A stretch of DNA of 46,894 nt, taken from JALCSJ01 sp036788835 (GTDB lineage Bacteria; Bacillota; Negativicutes; Acidaminococcales; Acidaminococcaceae). Position numbers and translations under genes: made by a program. Shown here piece after piece: positions 23,897 to 32,205 of the stretch. The stretch spans positions 1 through 46,894 of the forward strand of contig DAIQMR010000020.1 of assembly GCA_036788835.1 (NCBI GenBank), read 5' to 3'. How positions within the stretch are numbered: the first letter of the stretch is position 1; the number at the start of each line of letters is the position of its first letter. Below the pieces are notes generated by a model that worked only from the letters and a program-made list of their open reading frames with translations, was not told the DNA's origin and did no database searches.

Positions 23897-26288
23897 TGAA
23901 AGGGAAAATTAAAGGCAAAGGTAACAAAAACGGTAACAGTGAAAAGAAAAACAAGGTGCTTTCTAAAGGAGGAACAATTTTGAAAAACAAAAAGCAGGAT
24001 GCTAAAAAGAAAGTTGTAGCTAAGACCGCGAAAGCCACTGTAGCCAAGAAATCCGTTGCCATTAAGAAGAATGCCAAGGCGAAGAAAGTCAACCCTCCGG
24101 TGAAGAAGGCAGTGAAAAAAGTAGTTGCCAAGAAAGTAGTTGCCAAGAAANNNNNNNNNNNNNNNNNNNNNNNNNNNNNNNNNNNNNNNNNNNNNNNNNN
24201 NNNNNNNNNNNNNNNNNNNNNNNNNNNNNNNNNNNNNNNNNNNNNNNNNNTCCGGTGAAGAAGGCAGTGAAAAAAGTAGTTGCCAAGAAAGTAGTTGCCA
24301 AGAAAATAGTTGCCAAAAAAGCGGCAGCAGCCAAAGGAAAACCAGTGGCTAAAAAGCCGGTGGCTAAGAAAAAGGTCACGGCCAAGAAGCCGGTAGCAAA
24401 GAAAAAGGCTGCGACCCAAAAACCGGTAGTTAAGAAACCGGCAGCTAAAAAAGTAACAGGCAGTAATAAGAAAGTGGTTATAAAGCCTGTAGCAGCAAAG
24501 AAAACTGTATCATCTAAAAATAAAAATAAGAAAAGCGGCAGTACGTCCGAAAATACTAAAAAGACAAAAGAGGATATTCAAAAGCCAACGACAATGGATA
24601 ATGTAAATAAGGAAAAAACCAAACAAATAGAACAAACACTCAGCAAGCCAAGGAAATCCGGAGATAAGGGGACTGCTTCTGCAAAGAGTCCTAAAGAAAA
24701 GTCCCAGGCTATAGCTGATTATATTGCGACTTTTGTGGAATTGGCCAAAAGGCATGCAGGAGTTCTTACTTACAGAGAGATTCAGGATGCTTTGCAAAGT
24801 GAAGATGAATTTAGCATTGACGACATTGATACTATTTATTCCAGCCTAGCTGAAAAGAATATTGAAATTATCGATGATGGTGCAGATGATGAGGAAGGAC
24901 CTCAAAATCTGGACGATACAATTGAAGTGGACGAAAAAGAATTGGCAAATCTGACCGTTCCTGAAGGTGTCAGCATTGATGACCCTGTCAGAATGTATTT
25001 GAAAGAAATTGGCAGAGTGCCTCTTTTAACAGGGAACGATGAAATAAAGCTGGCCAAACGTATGGATAAAGGCAATAAGGCCCAATACGTTGTTAATGGT
25101 CATATTCCCTCCTACATTCCTCAGCCTGAACTGAATAAGAGATATATGATACCAAAGATCACGGAAATGCTTGAGGATATGCTGAAAGAAGAAGAGCAGT
25201 GGTGCAAGGAACGCAGTGTCAGCGGTGTATTCCAGAATCTTATGAAGCTTTGCAAAGACAATCCCAATCTGGATACGGAATATTGCCGTAAACTTACGGC
25301 GCAATTCACTAAAGATGAGCAGAAGCGGCTTGGCAAACTTTTATCCGATAACAAAATCAAGATGCTGAATAACAAGAAAAAAGAGACTGTTGCTGCTGAC
25401 GCCGAACATGATGTAGACAATTTACTGGAGCTCAATGGCTATTTTGAAATTATAGAAGGTAAGCTTGATCATCTGAAGGTAAAACCCAGTGAGAAAAAGC
25501 GCATAAGAGCTTTGTATGATAATTATGTGGCTACTTTGCACAAGGTTATTAGCTGTGGCGAAGATGCCAAGAAATGTTTATCAGAAGCTAACCTGCGTCT
25601 GGTAGTAAGTATAGCCAAGCGTTATGTAGGCCGTGGTATGCTCTTCCTGGATCTGATTCAGGAAGGTAATCTGGGTCTGATTAAAGCAGTGGAAAAGTTC
25701 GATTATAACAAGGGCTTCAAGTTCAGTACCTATGCTACATGGTGGATTAGACAAGCTATCACCAGGGCTATTGCTGACCAGGCCAGGACCATTCGTATTC
25801 CGGTTCATATGGTTGAAACCATCAATAAACTGGTGCGGGTATCCAGGCAGCTGCTGCAAGAATTAGGCAGAGAACCATCTCCTGAAGAAATCGCCAAGGA
25901 AATGGATGTTTCCGTGGACAGAGTTAGAGAAATTCAAAAGATTGCTCAGGAGCCTGTATCACTGGAAACGCCTATTGGTGAAGAAGAAGATTCCCATCTG
26001 GGAGATTTTATTGAGGACCAGGAAGCGCCTTCTCCTGCTGACGCGGCATCCTATACACTGCTTCAGGAACAATTAGGACACGTTCTCCAGGAACACCTAA
26101 GCCCCCGTGAAAGGAAAGTGCTGGAGTTGAGGTTTGGTCTGATTGACGGCCGGACGAGAACTTTGGAAGAGGTAGGCCAGCATTTCGGTGTTACCCGTGA
26201 GCGTATTCGTCAGATTGAGGCCAAAGCTCTGCGCAAGCTGCGCAGCCCAAAACGCAGCAAACCATTAAAGGAATTTCTGGAAGGCTAA
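23896..26288 (+). CDS. rpoD: Primary sigma factor with Lys-rich tail and large insertion; interrupted by an assembly gap
   Basis: The housekeeping sigma factor. Conserved regions are 1.1 (ADYIATFVELAKRHAGVLTY), 1.2 (DDPVRMYLKEIGRVPLL), 2 (EANLRLVVSIAKRYVGRGM, FDYNKGFKFSTYATWWIRQA), 3 (RIPVHMVETINKL) and 4 (RERKVLELRFGL, TRERIRQIEAKALRKLR). Two additions stand out. First, about 170 residues of K/A/V/P repeats (VAKK, KKPVAKK) precede region 1.1. Second, about 160 residues (25079-25560) lie between regions 1.2 and 2.1. N's at 24151-24250 break the frame only because the gap length is arbitrary; merging the identical 55-bp flanks restores one frame of about 745 residues from ATG 23896, or about 717 from TTG 23980. 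B. subtilis SigA has 371. ATG 23896 has AAAGGAGGG eight bases upstream. Confidence 0.93.
23965..23982 (+). promoter_or_regulatory. Second, internal ribosome-binding site and TTG start in rpoD
   Basis: A perfect AAAGGAGG (23965-23972) is followed after seven bases by in-frame TTG (23980), 28 codons after the first start. Either RpoD has two N-termini or TTG 23980 is the true start. Confidence 0.55.
24096..24150 (+). repeat. Left copy of the 55-bp direct repeat flanking the gap
   Basis: Identical over all 55 bases to 24251-24305. It encodes PVKKAVKKVVAKKVVAKK and itself contains tandem GTAGTTGCCAAGAAA units. Confidence 0.95.
24151..24250. other. Assembly gap of 100 N inside rpoD
   Basis: Exactly 100 N between identical 55-bp ends, in a Lys/Ala codon repeat. 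The exact length and the equal flanks look like scaffold joining of contigs that share a k-mer-sized end. The true sequence may have no gap, or several unresolved repeat units. Confidence 0.97.
24251..24305 (+). repeat. Right copy of the 55-bp direct repeat flanking the gap
   Basis: Identical to 24096-24150; followed by the further unit ATAGTTGCCAAAAAA. Confidence 0.95.
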
Positions 26289-26300
26289 AGCTGAATATAC

Positions 26301-26329
26301 TTGACAGTGTAAAAGGTTTGTTATAAAAT
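26301..26329 (+). promoter_or_regulatory. Promoter of the CAT-anticodon tRNA
   Basis: TTGACA (26301-26306), 17 bases, TAAAAT (26324-26329), 13 bases after the rpoD stop and 9 before the tRNA. Confidence 0.75.
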
Positions 26330-26338
26330 CATTACGTT

Positions 26339-26413
26339 GGGCCTATAGCTCAGCGGTAGAGCCACCGGCTCATAACCGGTTGGTCCTAGGTTCGATCCCT
26401 AGTGGGCCCACCA
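26339..26413 (+). tRNA. tRNA with anticodon CAT (elongator Met, or Ile2), encoded CCA
   Basis: A 75-base cloverleaf: acceptor GGGCCTA/TGGGCCC, anticodon CAT (26371-26373) in loop CTCATAA, T-arm GGTTCGATCC, encoded CCA (26411-26413). It lacks initiator features (there is no C1-A72 mismatch). The choice between elongator Met and lysidine-modified Ile2 cannot be made by eye. Confidence 0.93.
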
Positions 26414-26423
26414 ACTAAAGATT

Positions 26424-26457
26424 AAGGCAGTACCTCGGCTTAGAGGTACTGCCTTTT
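26424..26457. terminator. Terminator between the tRNA and the APC permease
   Basis: AAGGCAGTACCTC, loop GGCTTA, GAGGTACTGCCTT, then TT. It ends the tRNA on the plus strand and probably the convergent permease on the minus strand. Confidence 0.85.
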
Positions 26458-26468
26458 CACTTTCTCAA

Positions 26469-27824
26469 TCAACTTTTTTTATCCATGAAGAAGGTGCCGA
26501 TAACCATTGCTATAGCAAATACAATGAGATAATACACTACGCTCATACCATGAGAATAGCAAGCTGCAATCATCATAAATAAACAAGAAATAATAGCCAG
26601 GAATGGTGTGAAATACCGTTTAAAGAATCCCAAATCTTTTTCTTTAATCATCATCTTAACAAAGATGGGAAGATACATTGCATAGATTGTTACAATAGGT
26701 AGTTCCGAGCTGTCAAAGCTGAATGTTCCGAACCAAGGAGTTTTTACTAAATTAGCACCGTAAAAATACCAGAGCCAAAAGCCGCAAAGCAATAAGCCGA
26801 ATACCGATGAATTGGTAGGCATGTTGGTTGTCTTTTCAATGGACCTAAACATTGCCATACGAGGATTGTTGCTGCGCACTGCCAAAGAATAAATACCTCT
26901 GGTACAACCGAGCATTAGTCCGTTCAGAGTTCCCAGACAGGAAATCACAATGAAGACGAAGAGGATAGTACCACCGGCTTTAGTGAACACTGTGGAAAAG
27001 GCTAGCTTGGCAGCTGTTTCGCCGCCTTGCATCATCGTCTTATTAGTAACTGCACCAGCTAGTCCCGTGTAATATAGGATATAGGTAATTACCACGAAAA
27101 TACTTCCTGCCACTAAAGCGATAGGCAGATTTTTCTTGGCATCTTTAAGCTCTGCATTAATACTTGTCGCTATAATCCATCCTTCATATGCGAAAGCAGT
27201 AGCAACAACGGCCACAAACATAGGATGGGGACTGACCTTTGCTCCCGGCAAGACACCGCTGACGAAGTTCTCTACCAGTATCCCGCTTCTTAAACCGGCA
27301 ATTGTGCCGAAAACTGCCATTAATCCCAAAGGAATTAATTTAATAATGGTGGAAGATACCTGAAACTTGCCTGCCAGTATAGGAGAAAGGGCATTAAGGG
27401 CATATGCTAAAATAAGATATAGGCAGGATATGGTCATGACCTCCGGTCCCACAATGCTATAGCCCAGCAGTACTCCTGTATAGCGGGCAGATACCCATGC
27501 CAACACGGAAGTCAAGGTGGGGTAATATATTACCGTCATGAACCAGCCGATATAATAGCCGTATTTTTTCCCTACAACTGCTTCTGCATAATCAACTATG
27601 CCATTTACTTTTTCATACCGTGTACCTAAAACCGCAAAAACATAGGCACAAGAAATCATAATGAGACCGCCTACAATCCATGACATAATGCCTTGAGGCA
27701 AATCTCCGCCGGTAGCCTGCAATATTTTTTCTGCCTTGAAAAAAACTCCGCTGCCTATTACTATGCCGACAACCATAGCAATAGCCGTGAATAACCCATA
27801 CCTTTTTTCTAATGTCTGCTCCAT
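26469..27824 (-). CDS. APC-family amino acid permease
   Basis: A 451-residue membrane transporter of the amino acid-polyamine-organocation superfamily. ATG 27824 (MEQTLEKRYGLFTAIAMVVG) has GGGAG upstream and is preferred over the ATG at 27881. About 12 hydrophobic segments are visible. TM1 contains the unwound substrate site GIVIGSGVFFKAEKIL (GxxIGSGIF type), and TM6 contains FAYEGWIIATSINAELKDAKKNLP, typical of LAT/SteT-like exchangers (B. subtilis SteT, serine/threonine exchange). The substrate is not certain. It is monocistronic, converging on the tRNA and sharing the terminator at 26424-26457. Confidence 0.88.
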   Translation of the reverse strand: MEQTLEKRYGLFTAIAMVVGIVIGSGVFFKAEKILQATGGDLPQGIMSWIVGGLIMISCAYVFAVLGTRYEKVNGIVDYAEAVVGKKYGYYIGWFMTVIYYPTLTSVLAWVSARYTGVLLGYSIVGPEVMTISCLYLILAYALNALSPILAGKFQVSSTIIKLIPLGLMAVFGTIAGLRSGILVENFVSGVLPGAKVSPHPMFVAVVATAFAYEGWIIATSINAELKDAKKNLPIALVAGSIFVVITYILYYTGLAGAVTNKTMMQGGETAAKLAFSTVFTKAGGTILFVFIVISCLGTLNGLMLGCTRGIYSLAVRSNNPRMAMFRSIEKTTNMPTNSSVFGLLLCGFWLWYFYGANLVKTPWFGTFSFDSSELPIVTIYAMYLPIFVKMMIKEKDLGFFKRYFTPFLAIISCLFMMIAACYSHGMSVVYYLIVFAIAMVIGTFFMDKKS

Positions 27825-28048
27825 GTAATATCTCCCTAGTTTAAAATATTCTTCATTTCTGTTTCTCGTAAAAAACAACATGAATTAATCATAGCATATA
27901 AAATTCTCCCAAGCAAGATGCAGTATATTTATAAGAGTAGGTACTTTTACTGAGAATAGATGCTTTTGTTCTTTGTTTGTGCCGAAGAATTTGGTATAAT
28001 TAACATAAAAGATATCTAAATATACGTATAATAGATTTTGCTTATTTA

Positions 28049-30907
28049 ATGGCGAAAGTAAGAATGGTGATTATTATGGCGCTAGGGGAAAAAGGGATAA
28101 AGAGGGATGTGCAAAGAATAATTTTTCAATTATTCTTTGTTTTTGTGTTGCTCCTATGCCGAATATCTTTATGCGATGCGGCCAGAACGGTGAAGGTGGG
28201 CTACATTGATTACGAAGGCTTTATAGAGTCCGTACATAATGAGTATCAGGGCTATGGAGTAGATTACCTGGAAGAAATAGCAAAACAAAGTAATTTGCGT
28301 TTCACTTTCGAAAAAGATACTTGGCAGAACTGCCTGAATAAATTGTTAACCGGGGAGATAGACCTGGTTTGTACTGCACAGAAAACTCCCTCACGAATTT
28401 TATTGTACAACTTTTCTAAATATCCTCTTGGGACAGAGGCCACTATTGTATACAGCAGATTAAATGATGATATTTGCTTCGAAGAGTTTGATGCTTTTAA
28501 TGGGAAAACGCTCGGCATGCTGCAAGGCAGTTTTCAGAGTGAGATTTTTGCTTCGTATGCGGCTGAACATCATTTTTCCTGCCGGAATAGATATTATAAC
28601 GATGAGGCAGAATTGCTCCAGGCTTTGAACAGCGGAGAGGTTGACCTGATATTATCAGGCAGTCTGGCCCGTCATTCAGGGCTGAAGGTTGTCAGCGAAT
28701 TCGGTTCCGATGAATTTTATTTCATGGCTAATAAAAATGATGTTCAGTTGATGAATGCTTTGGACGAAGCCCTGGATAAGATTCGAGTTAAGAAACCATC
28801 TATTGCTCTGGAACTATACAAAAAATGGTATGGGTCTGCTGCCGCTATTACTACCCCAAACTATACAAGGGCGGAAGTGAATTTCATAAAAACAGTTCCT
28901 GACCTTACTATCGGCCTTCTAACCAATTACGATCCTGTTTCTTATTATGATAGGAAAACAAATCGTTTCGAGGGTATTGTACCGGATATTTTGGCCTTAA
29001 TTGCCCAGAAAAGTGGTTTGCATTTTAACTATGTGCCATTAAAAACAAATGTAGACCCAATAACACAACTACTGGCCGGTGGTTTGGACATGGCAGCAGG
29101 CATGGTGAATAACAGAGCTTTGACCGGTAATGGGAAAATCCTTATATCAGCGTCTTTTTTGGATAGTCCTTTAAGTGCTTTGGGACGTCAGGGAGAAACG
29201 ATTAATTTGCATCGGCCCTTGTATGTGGCCGTGGTCAAGAATGCATATACAATAATAAAAGATGTACGCAGGTTTTATCCACAATTCTATTTAGTCTATG
29301 TAGACAGCCCCTTTGAGGGAGCAATGGCAGTCAAAAATCATAAGGCAGATTTATACATTATGAATTCTTATGTGTTGAACAACCTGCTCCAACGCCCTCA
29401 GCTGGAAGGACTGACAACCGTACCGGCCATTCATATAGCAAGCGGCAATTCTTTCATATCCGGAATAGGCTACCGGGATGAGCGGCTGATGAGCATTATT
29501 AATAAGACAATAGATATTCTTGCGACTGATGATGTGAACTTGATTATCACTAACAACACCGTGGCAAAGCCATATAAACCGACTGTGTCGGATTTGGCTT
29601 ATCAATACCGCTATCCTTTGGTAGTGGTAGTTATTCTGCTGATAGCTTGCCTGGCATTATTGTTCTATGCGGCCAGGGTCAAGCTCAATGCCCTCCGTGT
29701 GCTGGAAGAACGCAATACTCAGCTGAAAAACGCCGTAGCCATGGCGGAAAGAGCTTCAGAAGCCAAAAGCCGTTTCCTGGCCAGTATGTCCCATGATATA
29801 CGGACTCCCTTAAATGCCATTATCGGGCTTACTTCCATTGCTATAGATGATTTTCAGGCTCAGGATATTGATATTAAAACATTTCTGGATAAAATTTTCA
29901 TGGCATCAAAAAATTTGCTGGGTATTGTGAACAATGTCTTAGATATGTCGGCCATTGAAAATGAAAAACTTAAAATCAGCAAGAGACCTTTTGAACTACA
30001 GACACTATTAAATGCGGAAGTGGCAATTTATCAAGAGGAATGCAGGCGACGGGGCATTGCTTTTGTCACAGATTTCAAGCTGTTGAGTAACCTCAGGGAA
30101 ATAGGTGATCAGAATAAAATCACTAGGGTCTTAGACAATATTATTTCTAACGCCTATAAATTTACAGAACATGGCGGCACCATAAGATTCGCTGTAGAAG
30201 AGGAGAAACATGACGCAAAAACGGTCATACTGCATATTACCGTTGCTGATAACGGCTGTGGTATGAGTGAGGAAATGCAGAAGAAATTGTTCACGCCTTT
30301 TGAGCAAGAACGGGGTGGCGTTATTAGAAACAATGCCGGCACCGGCTTAGGTATGAGCATTACCAAAAGTATGATTAGTCTTATGAATGGCAAGATTACC
30401 TTCGAAAGCAGCTATGGGGAGGGCACCACATTTTATGTGACTCTCCTGCTGGGATACGAACCAAGGAAACAAGCAAGTAAAGAAGGCAAAGCCGTTATTG
30501 CGGCAGAAAAGCCCCTGGATTTCCATGGGCAGAGGATTCTTTTGGCAGAGGATAATAGAATTAATGCCGAGATAGCCATGATATTACTAAAAAAGGTGAA
30601 TTTGCAGGTGGAACTGGCCAGTAACGGTAAAATCGCTGTAGATAAATTCAAGGCTCATGCCACAGATAAATATTATGGGGCCATTATGATGGATATTCAG
30701 ATGCCGGAGCTGGACGGCTATGGGGCCACCAAAGCTATACGCAGCATTAATACCCCCTGGGCCAAGAAGATACCCATAGTAGCAATAACTGCCAATGCTT
30801 TTAGTGAAGATATAGCTATGGCTATATCCGTCGGCATGAATAACCATGTTAGTAAACCTATAGACAAAAAGCATTTGTACAAAGTTTTGGCAAAGCATTT
30901 GAGTTAA
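28049..30907 (+). CDS. BvgS-like hybrid sensor kinase with tandem SBP domains and receiver
   Basis: A 952-residue hybrid kinase. It has an N-terminal hydrophobic anchor (about 24-45), then two tandem type-3 periplasmic solute-binding domains (about 48-265, VKVGYIDYEGFIE; about 275-505, LTIGLLTNYDPVSYYD). A transmembrane helix (about 527-547, YPLVVVVILLIACLALLFYAA) follows, then HisKA with MSHDIRTPLNAIIGL, then HATPase with DNIISNAYKFTEHGG, DNGCGM, LFTPFEQE and GTGLGMSITKS. A receiver domain (ILLAEDNRINAEI, MMDIQMPELDGY, ITANAFSED, VSKPID) ends the protein. It lacks the Hpt domain of BvgS/EvgS, and no regulator lies next to it, so an external phosphotransfer partner is needed. The start is uncertain (ATG 28049, or a later in-frame codon such as GTG 28109). 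The ligand is probably an amino acid or small molecule. Confidence 0.88.
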   Translation: MAKVRMVIIMALGEKGIKRDVQRIIFQLFFVFVLLLCRISLCDAARTVKVGYIDYEGFIESVHNEYQGYGVDYLEEIAKQSNLRFTFEKDTWQNCLNKLLTGEIDLVCTAQKTPSRILLYNFSKYPLGTEATIVYSRLNDDICFEEFDAFNGKTLGMLQGSFQSEIFASYAAEHHFSCRNRYYNDEAELLQALNSGEVDLILSGSLARHSGLKVVSEFGSDEFYFMANKNDVQLMNALDEALDKIRVKKPSIALELYKKWYGSAAAITTPNYTRAEVNFIKTVPDLTIGLLTNYDPVSYYDRKTNRFEGIVPDILALIAQKSGLHFNYVPLKTNVDPITQLLAGGLDMAAGMVNNRALTGNGKILISASFLDSPLSALGRQGETINLHRPLYVAVVKNAYTIIKDVRRFYPQFYLVYVDSPFEGAMAVKNHKADLYIMNSYVLNNLLQRPQLEGLTTVPAIHIASGNSFISGIGYRDERLMSIINKTIDILATDDVNLIITNNTVAKPYKPTVSDLAYQYRYPLVVVVILLIACLALLFYAARVKLNALRVLEERNTQLKNAVAMAERASEAKSRFLASMSHDIRTPLNAIIGLTSIAIDDFQAQDIDIKTFLDKIFMASKNLLGIVNNVLDMSAIENEKLKISKRPFELQTLLNAEVAIYQEECRRRGIAFVTDFKLLSNLREIGDQNKITRVLDNIISNAYKFTEHGGTIRFAVEEEKHDAKTVILHITVADNGCGMSEEMQKKLFTPFEQERGGVIRNNAGTGLGMSITKSMISLMNGKITFESSYGEGTTFYVTLLLGYEPRKQASKEGKAVIAAEKPLDFHGQRILLAEDNRINAEIAMILLKKVNLQVELASNGKIAVDKFKAHATDKYYGAIMMDIQMPELDGYGATKAIRSINTPWAKKIPIVAITANAFSEDIAMAISVGMNNHVSKPIDKKHLYKVLAKHLS

Positions 30908-30943
30908 GGGCAGAAAAAAACGGTAAATATAATATAAAAGTAC

Positions 30944-30993
30944 AGTGTACCCCAGATGTTGGATAATAATAACATTTGGAGGTACACTTTTTA
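30944..30993 (+). terminator. Terminator-like hairpin, possibly derived from an IS end
   Basis: AGTGTACCCCAGATGTT (30944-30960) pairs with AACATTTGGAGGTACACT (30971-30988), followed by TTTTT. TGTACCCC...GTTGGA also resembles IS3-family termini. The region 30994-31080 has a short degenerate coding-like stretch with no recognisable protein. Confidence 0.6.
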
Positions 30994-31095
30994 ATATGTT
31001 GGAACTATACTACAAAAGAGGCAGTTACGTTTGCAGCAAAAAAGCTAAAAAAATTTAAGACATTAGAATAATTCAAAAATATTTTTGGCATCAAG

Positions 31096-31125
31096 CAAGG
31101 AATTATGTTATAATTAATAAACAAA
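31096..31125 (+). promoter_or_regulatory. Probable promoter of the molybdopterin operon
   Basis: TTGGCA near 31084-31089, 18 bases, then TATAAT near 31108-31113. An AT-rich leader of about 45 bases leads to GAGGAGG before ATG 31164. No Moco riboswitch-like structure was seen. Positions are approximate. Confidence 0.55.
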
Positions 31126-31163
31126 ATTTTCTTGTAGATTTAAGCTGAGGAGGGTTATCAAAT

Positions 31164-32183
31164 ATGAAATTGATGAAGACGGAAGATGCGGTGGGGCAGG
31201 TTTTGTGTCATGACATTACCCAAATTATTAAAGGCGTCACCAAGGCACCGGTTTTTCGCAAAGGTCATATTATAACCAAAGAAGATATTCCGGTGCTTTT
31301 ATCCGTAGGCAAAGACAATATATATATTTGGGAGAAAGATGTAAGTATCCTTCATGAAAATGAAGGAGCGGTTATTCTCAGAGATATTTGTCTGGGCCAG
31401 AATATGCATGGCACGGAGCCCTCCGAAGGTAAAATAGAGCTTATTGCCGATATAGACGGCCTACTTACTGTGGACAGTGAGCATTTGCACAAGGTTAATA
31501 GCTTGGGAGAAATGATGATTGCTACCAGACATGGAAACTTTCCTGTGAAAAAGGGGGATAAACTGGCAGGTACCAGAATCATTCCTTTAGTCATTCCCAA
31601 GGAGAAGATGGCTGCCGCTCAGGCAGAGGCAGGGAAAGAGCCTTTGCTGAATGTACTGTCCTTCAAGAAGAAAACTTTTGGGGTAGTAACAACCGGCAAT
31701 GAAGTTTTTTATGGACGCATTAAAGATACTTTTACCGATGTGATAGAAAGCAAACTGGCAGAATATGGGGCTGTTATGACCAGTCATGTAGTTCTTAATG
31801 ATGATCATGAAAAGATTACCGCTGCTATTAATAAGATGCTGGCAGATGGCGTGGATATGGTATTTTGCACAGGTGGTATGAGCGTGGATCCGGACGACCA
31901 GACGCCTTTGGCCATTAAAAATACGGGAGCCAGACTCATCAGCTACGGGGCACCGGTTTTGCCGGGAGCTATGTTCCTGTTGGCCTACGGACCGGAGGAC
32001 AGGCCCATAGTCGGTCTGCCCGGCTGTGTCATGTATGCGGCACGAACCATTTTTGATTTGATTTTGCCAAGACTTATGGCTGATGTACCTGTAGGAGCGG
32101 AAGATATTGTGGAGTTGGGGGAGGGCGGTTTATGTCTTAATTGCCGGCCCTGTACTTTCCCCAATTGTGGTTTTGGCAAATAG
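31164..32183 (+). CDS. Molybdopterin-binding (MoeA/MoaB-like) protein with Cys-rich tail
   Basis: A 339-residue protein with a C-terminal molybdopterin-binding fold: TTGNEVFYGRIKD, CTGGMSVDPDDQTP (the TGG-S/T-DxD signature) and GLPGCVMYAARTIFDL. The N-terminal half (MKLMKTEDAVGQVLCHDIT, FRKGHIITKEDIP) resembles the start of MoeA but is shorter than full MoeA (about 400). The C-terminus, LCLNCRPCTFPNCGFGK, carries three closely spaced Cys and may bind a metal. It is the first gene of a Moco run with moaC, moaA and a MOSC-MoaB fusion, so a role in molybdate insertion or cofactor delivery to the hydroxylase at 43463-46873 is likely. The exact step is inferred. Confidence 0.83.
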   Translation: MKLMKTEDAVGQVLCHDITQIIKGVTKAPVFRKGHIITKEDIPVLLSVGKDNIYIWEKDVSILHENEGAVILRDICLGQNMHGTEPSEGKIELIADIDGLLTVDSEHLHKVNSLGEMMIATRHGNFPVKKGDKLAGTRIIPLVIPKEKMAAAQAEAGKEPLLNVLSFKKKTFGVVTTGNEVFYGRIKDTFTDVIESKLAEYGAVMTSHVVLNDDHEKITAAINKMLADGVDMVFCTGGMSVDPDDQTPLAIKNTGARLISYGAPVLPGAMFLLAYGPEDRPIVGLPGCVMYAARTIFDLILPRLMADVPVGAEDIVELGEGGLCLNCRPCTFPNCGFGK

Positions 32184-32205
32184 TTAGTTGATAATAGGAG
32201 GTTCC

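Noticed and set aside
24151..24258. Frameshift or split gene in rpoD
   Set aside because: The frame offset comes only from the arbitrary 100-N length; joining the identical flanks restores one frame.
23868..24419. Opposite-strand ORFs across the Lys-rich rpoD repeats
   Set aside because: They are Phe/Leu/Ala mirror translations of AAG/GCC repeats, contain the N run and have no SD.
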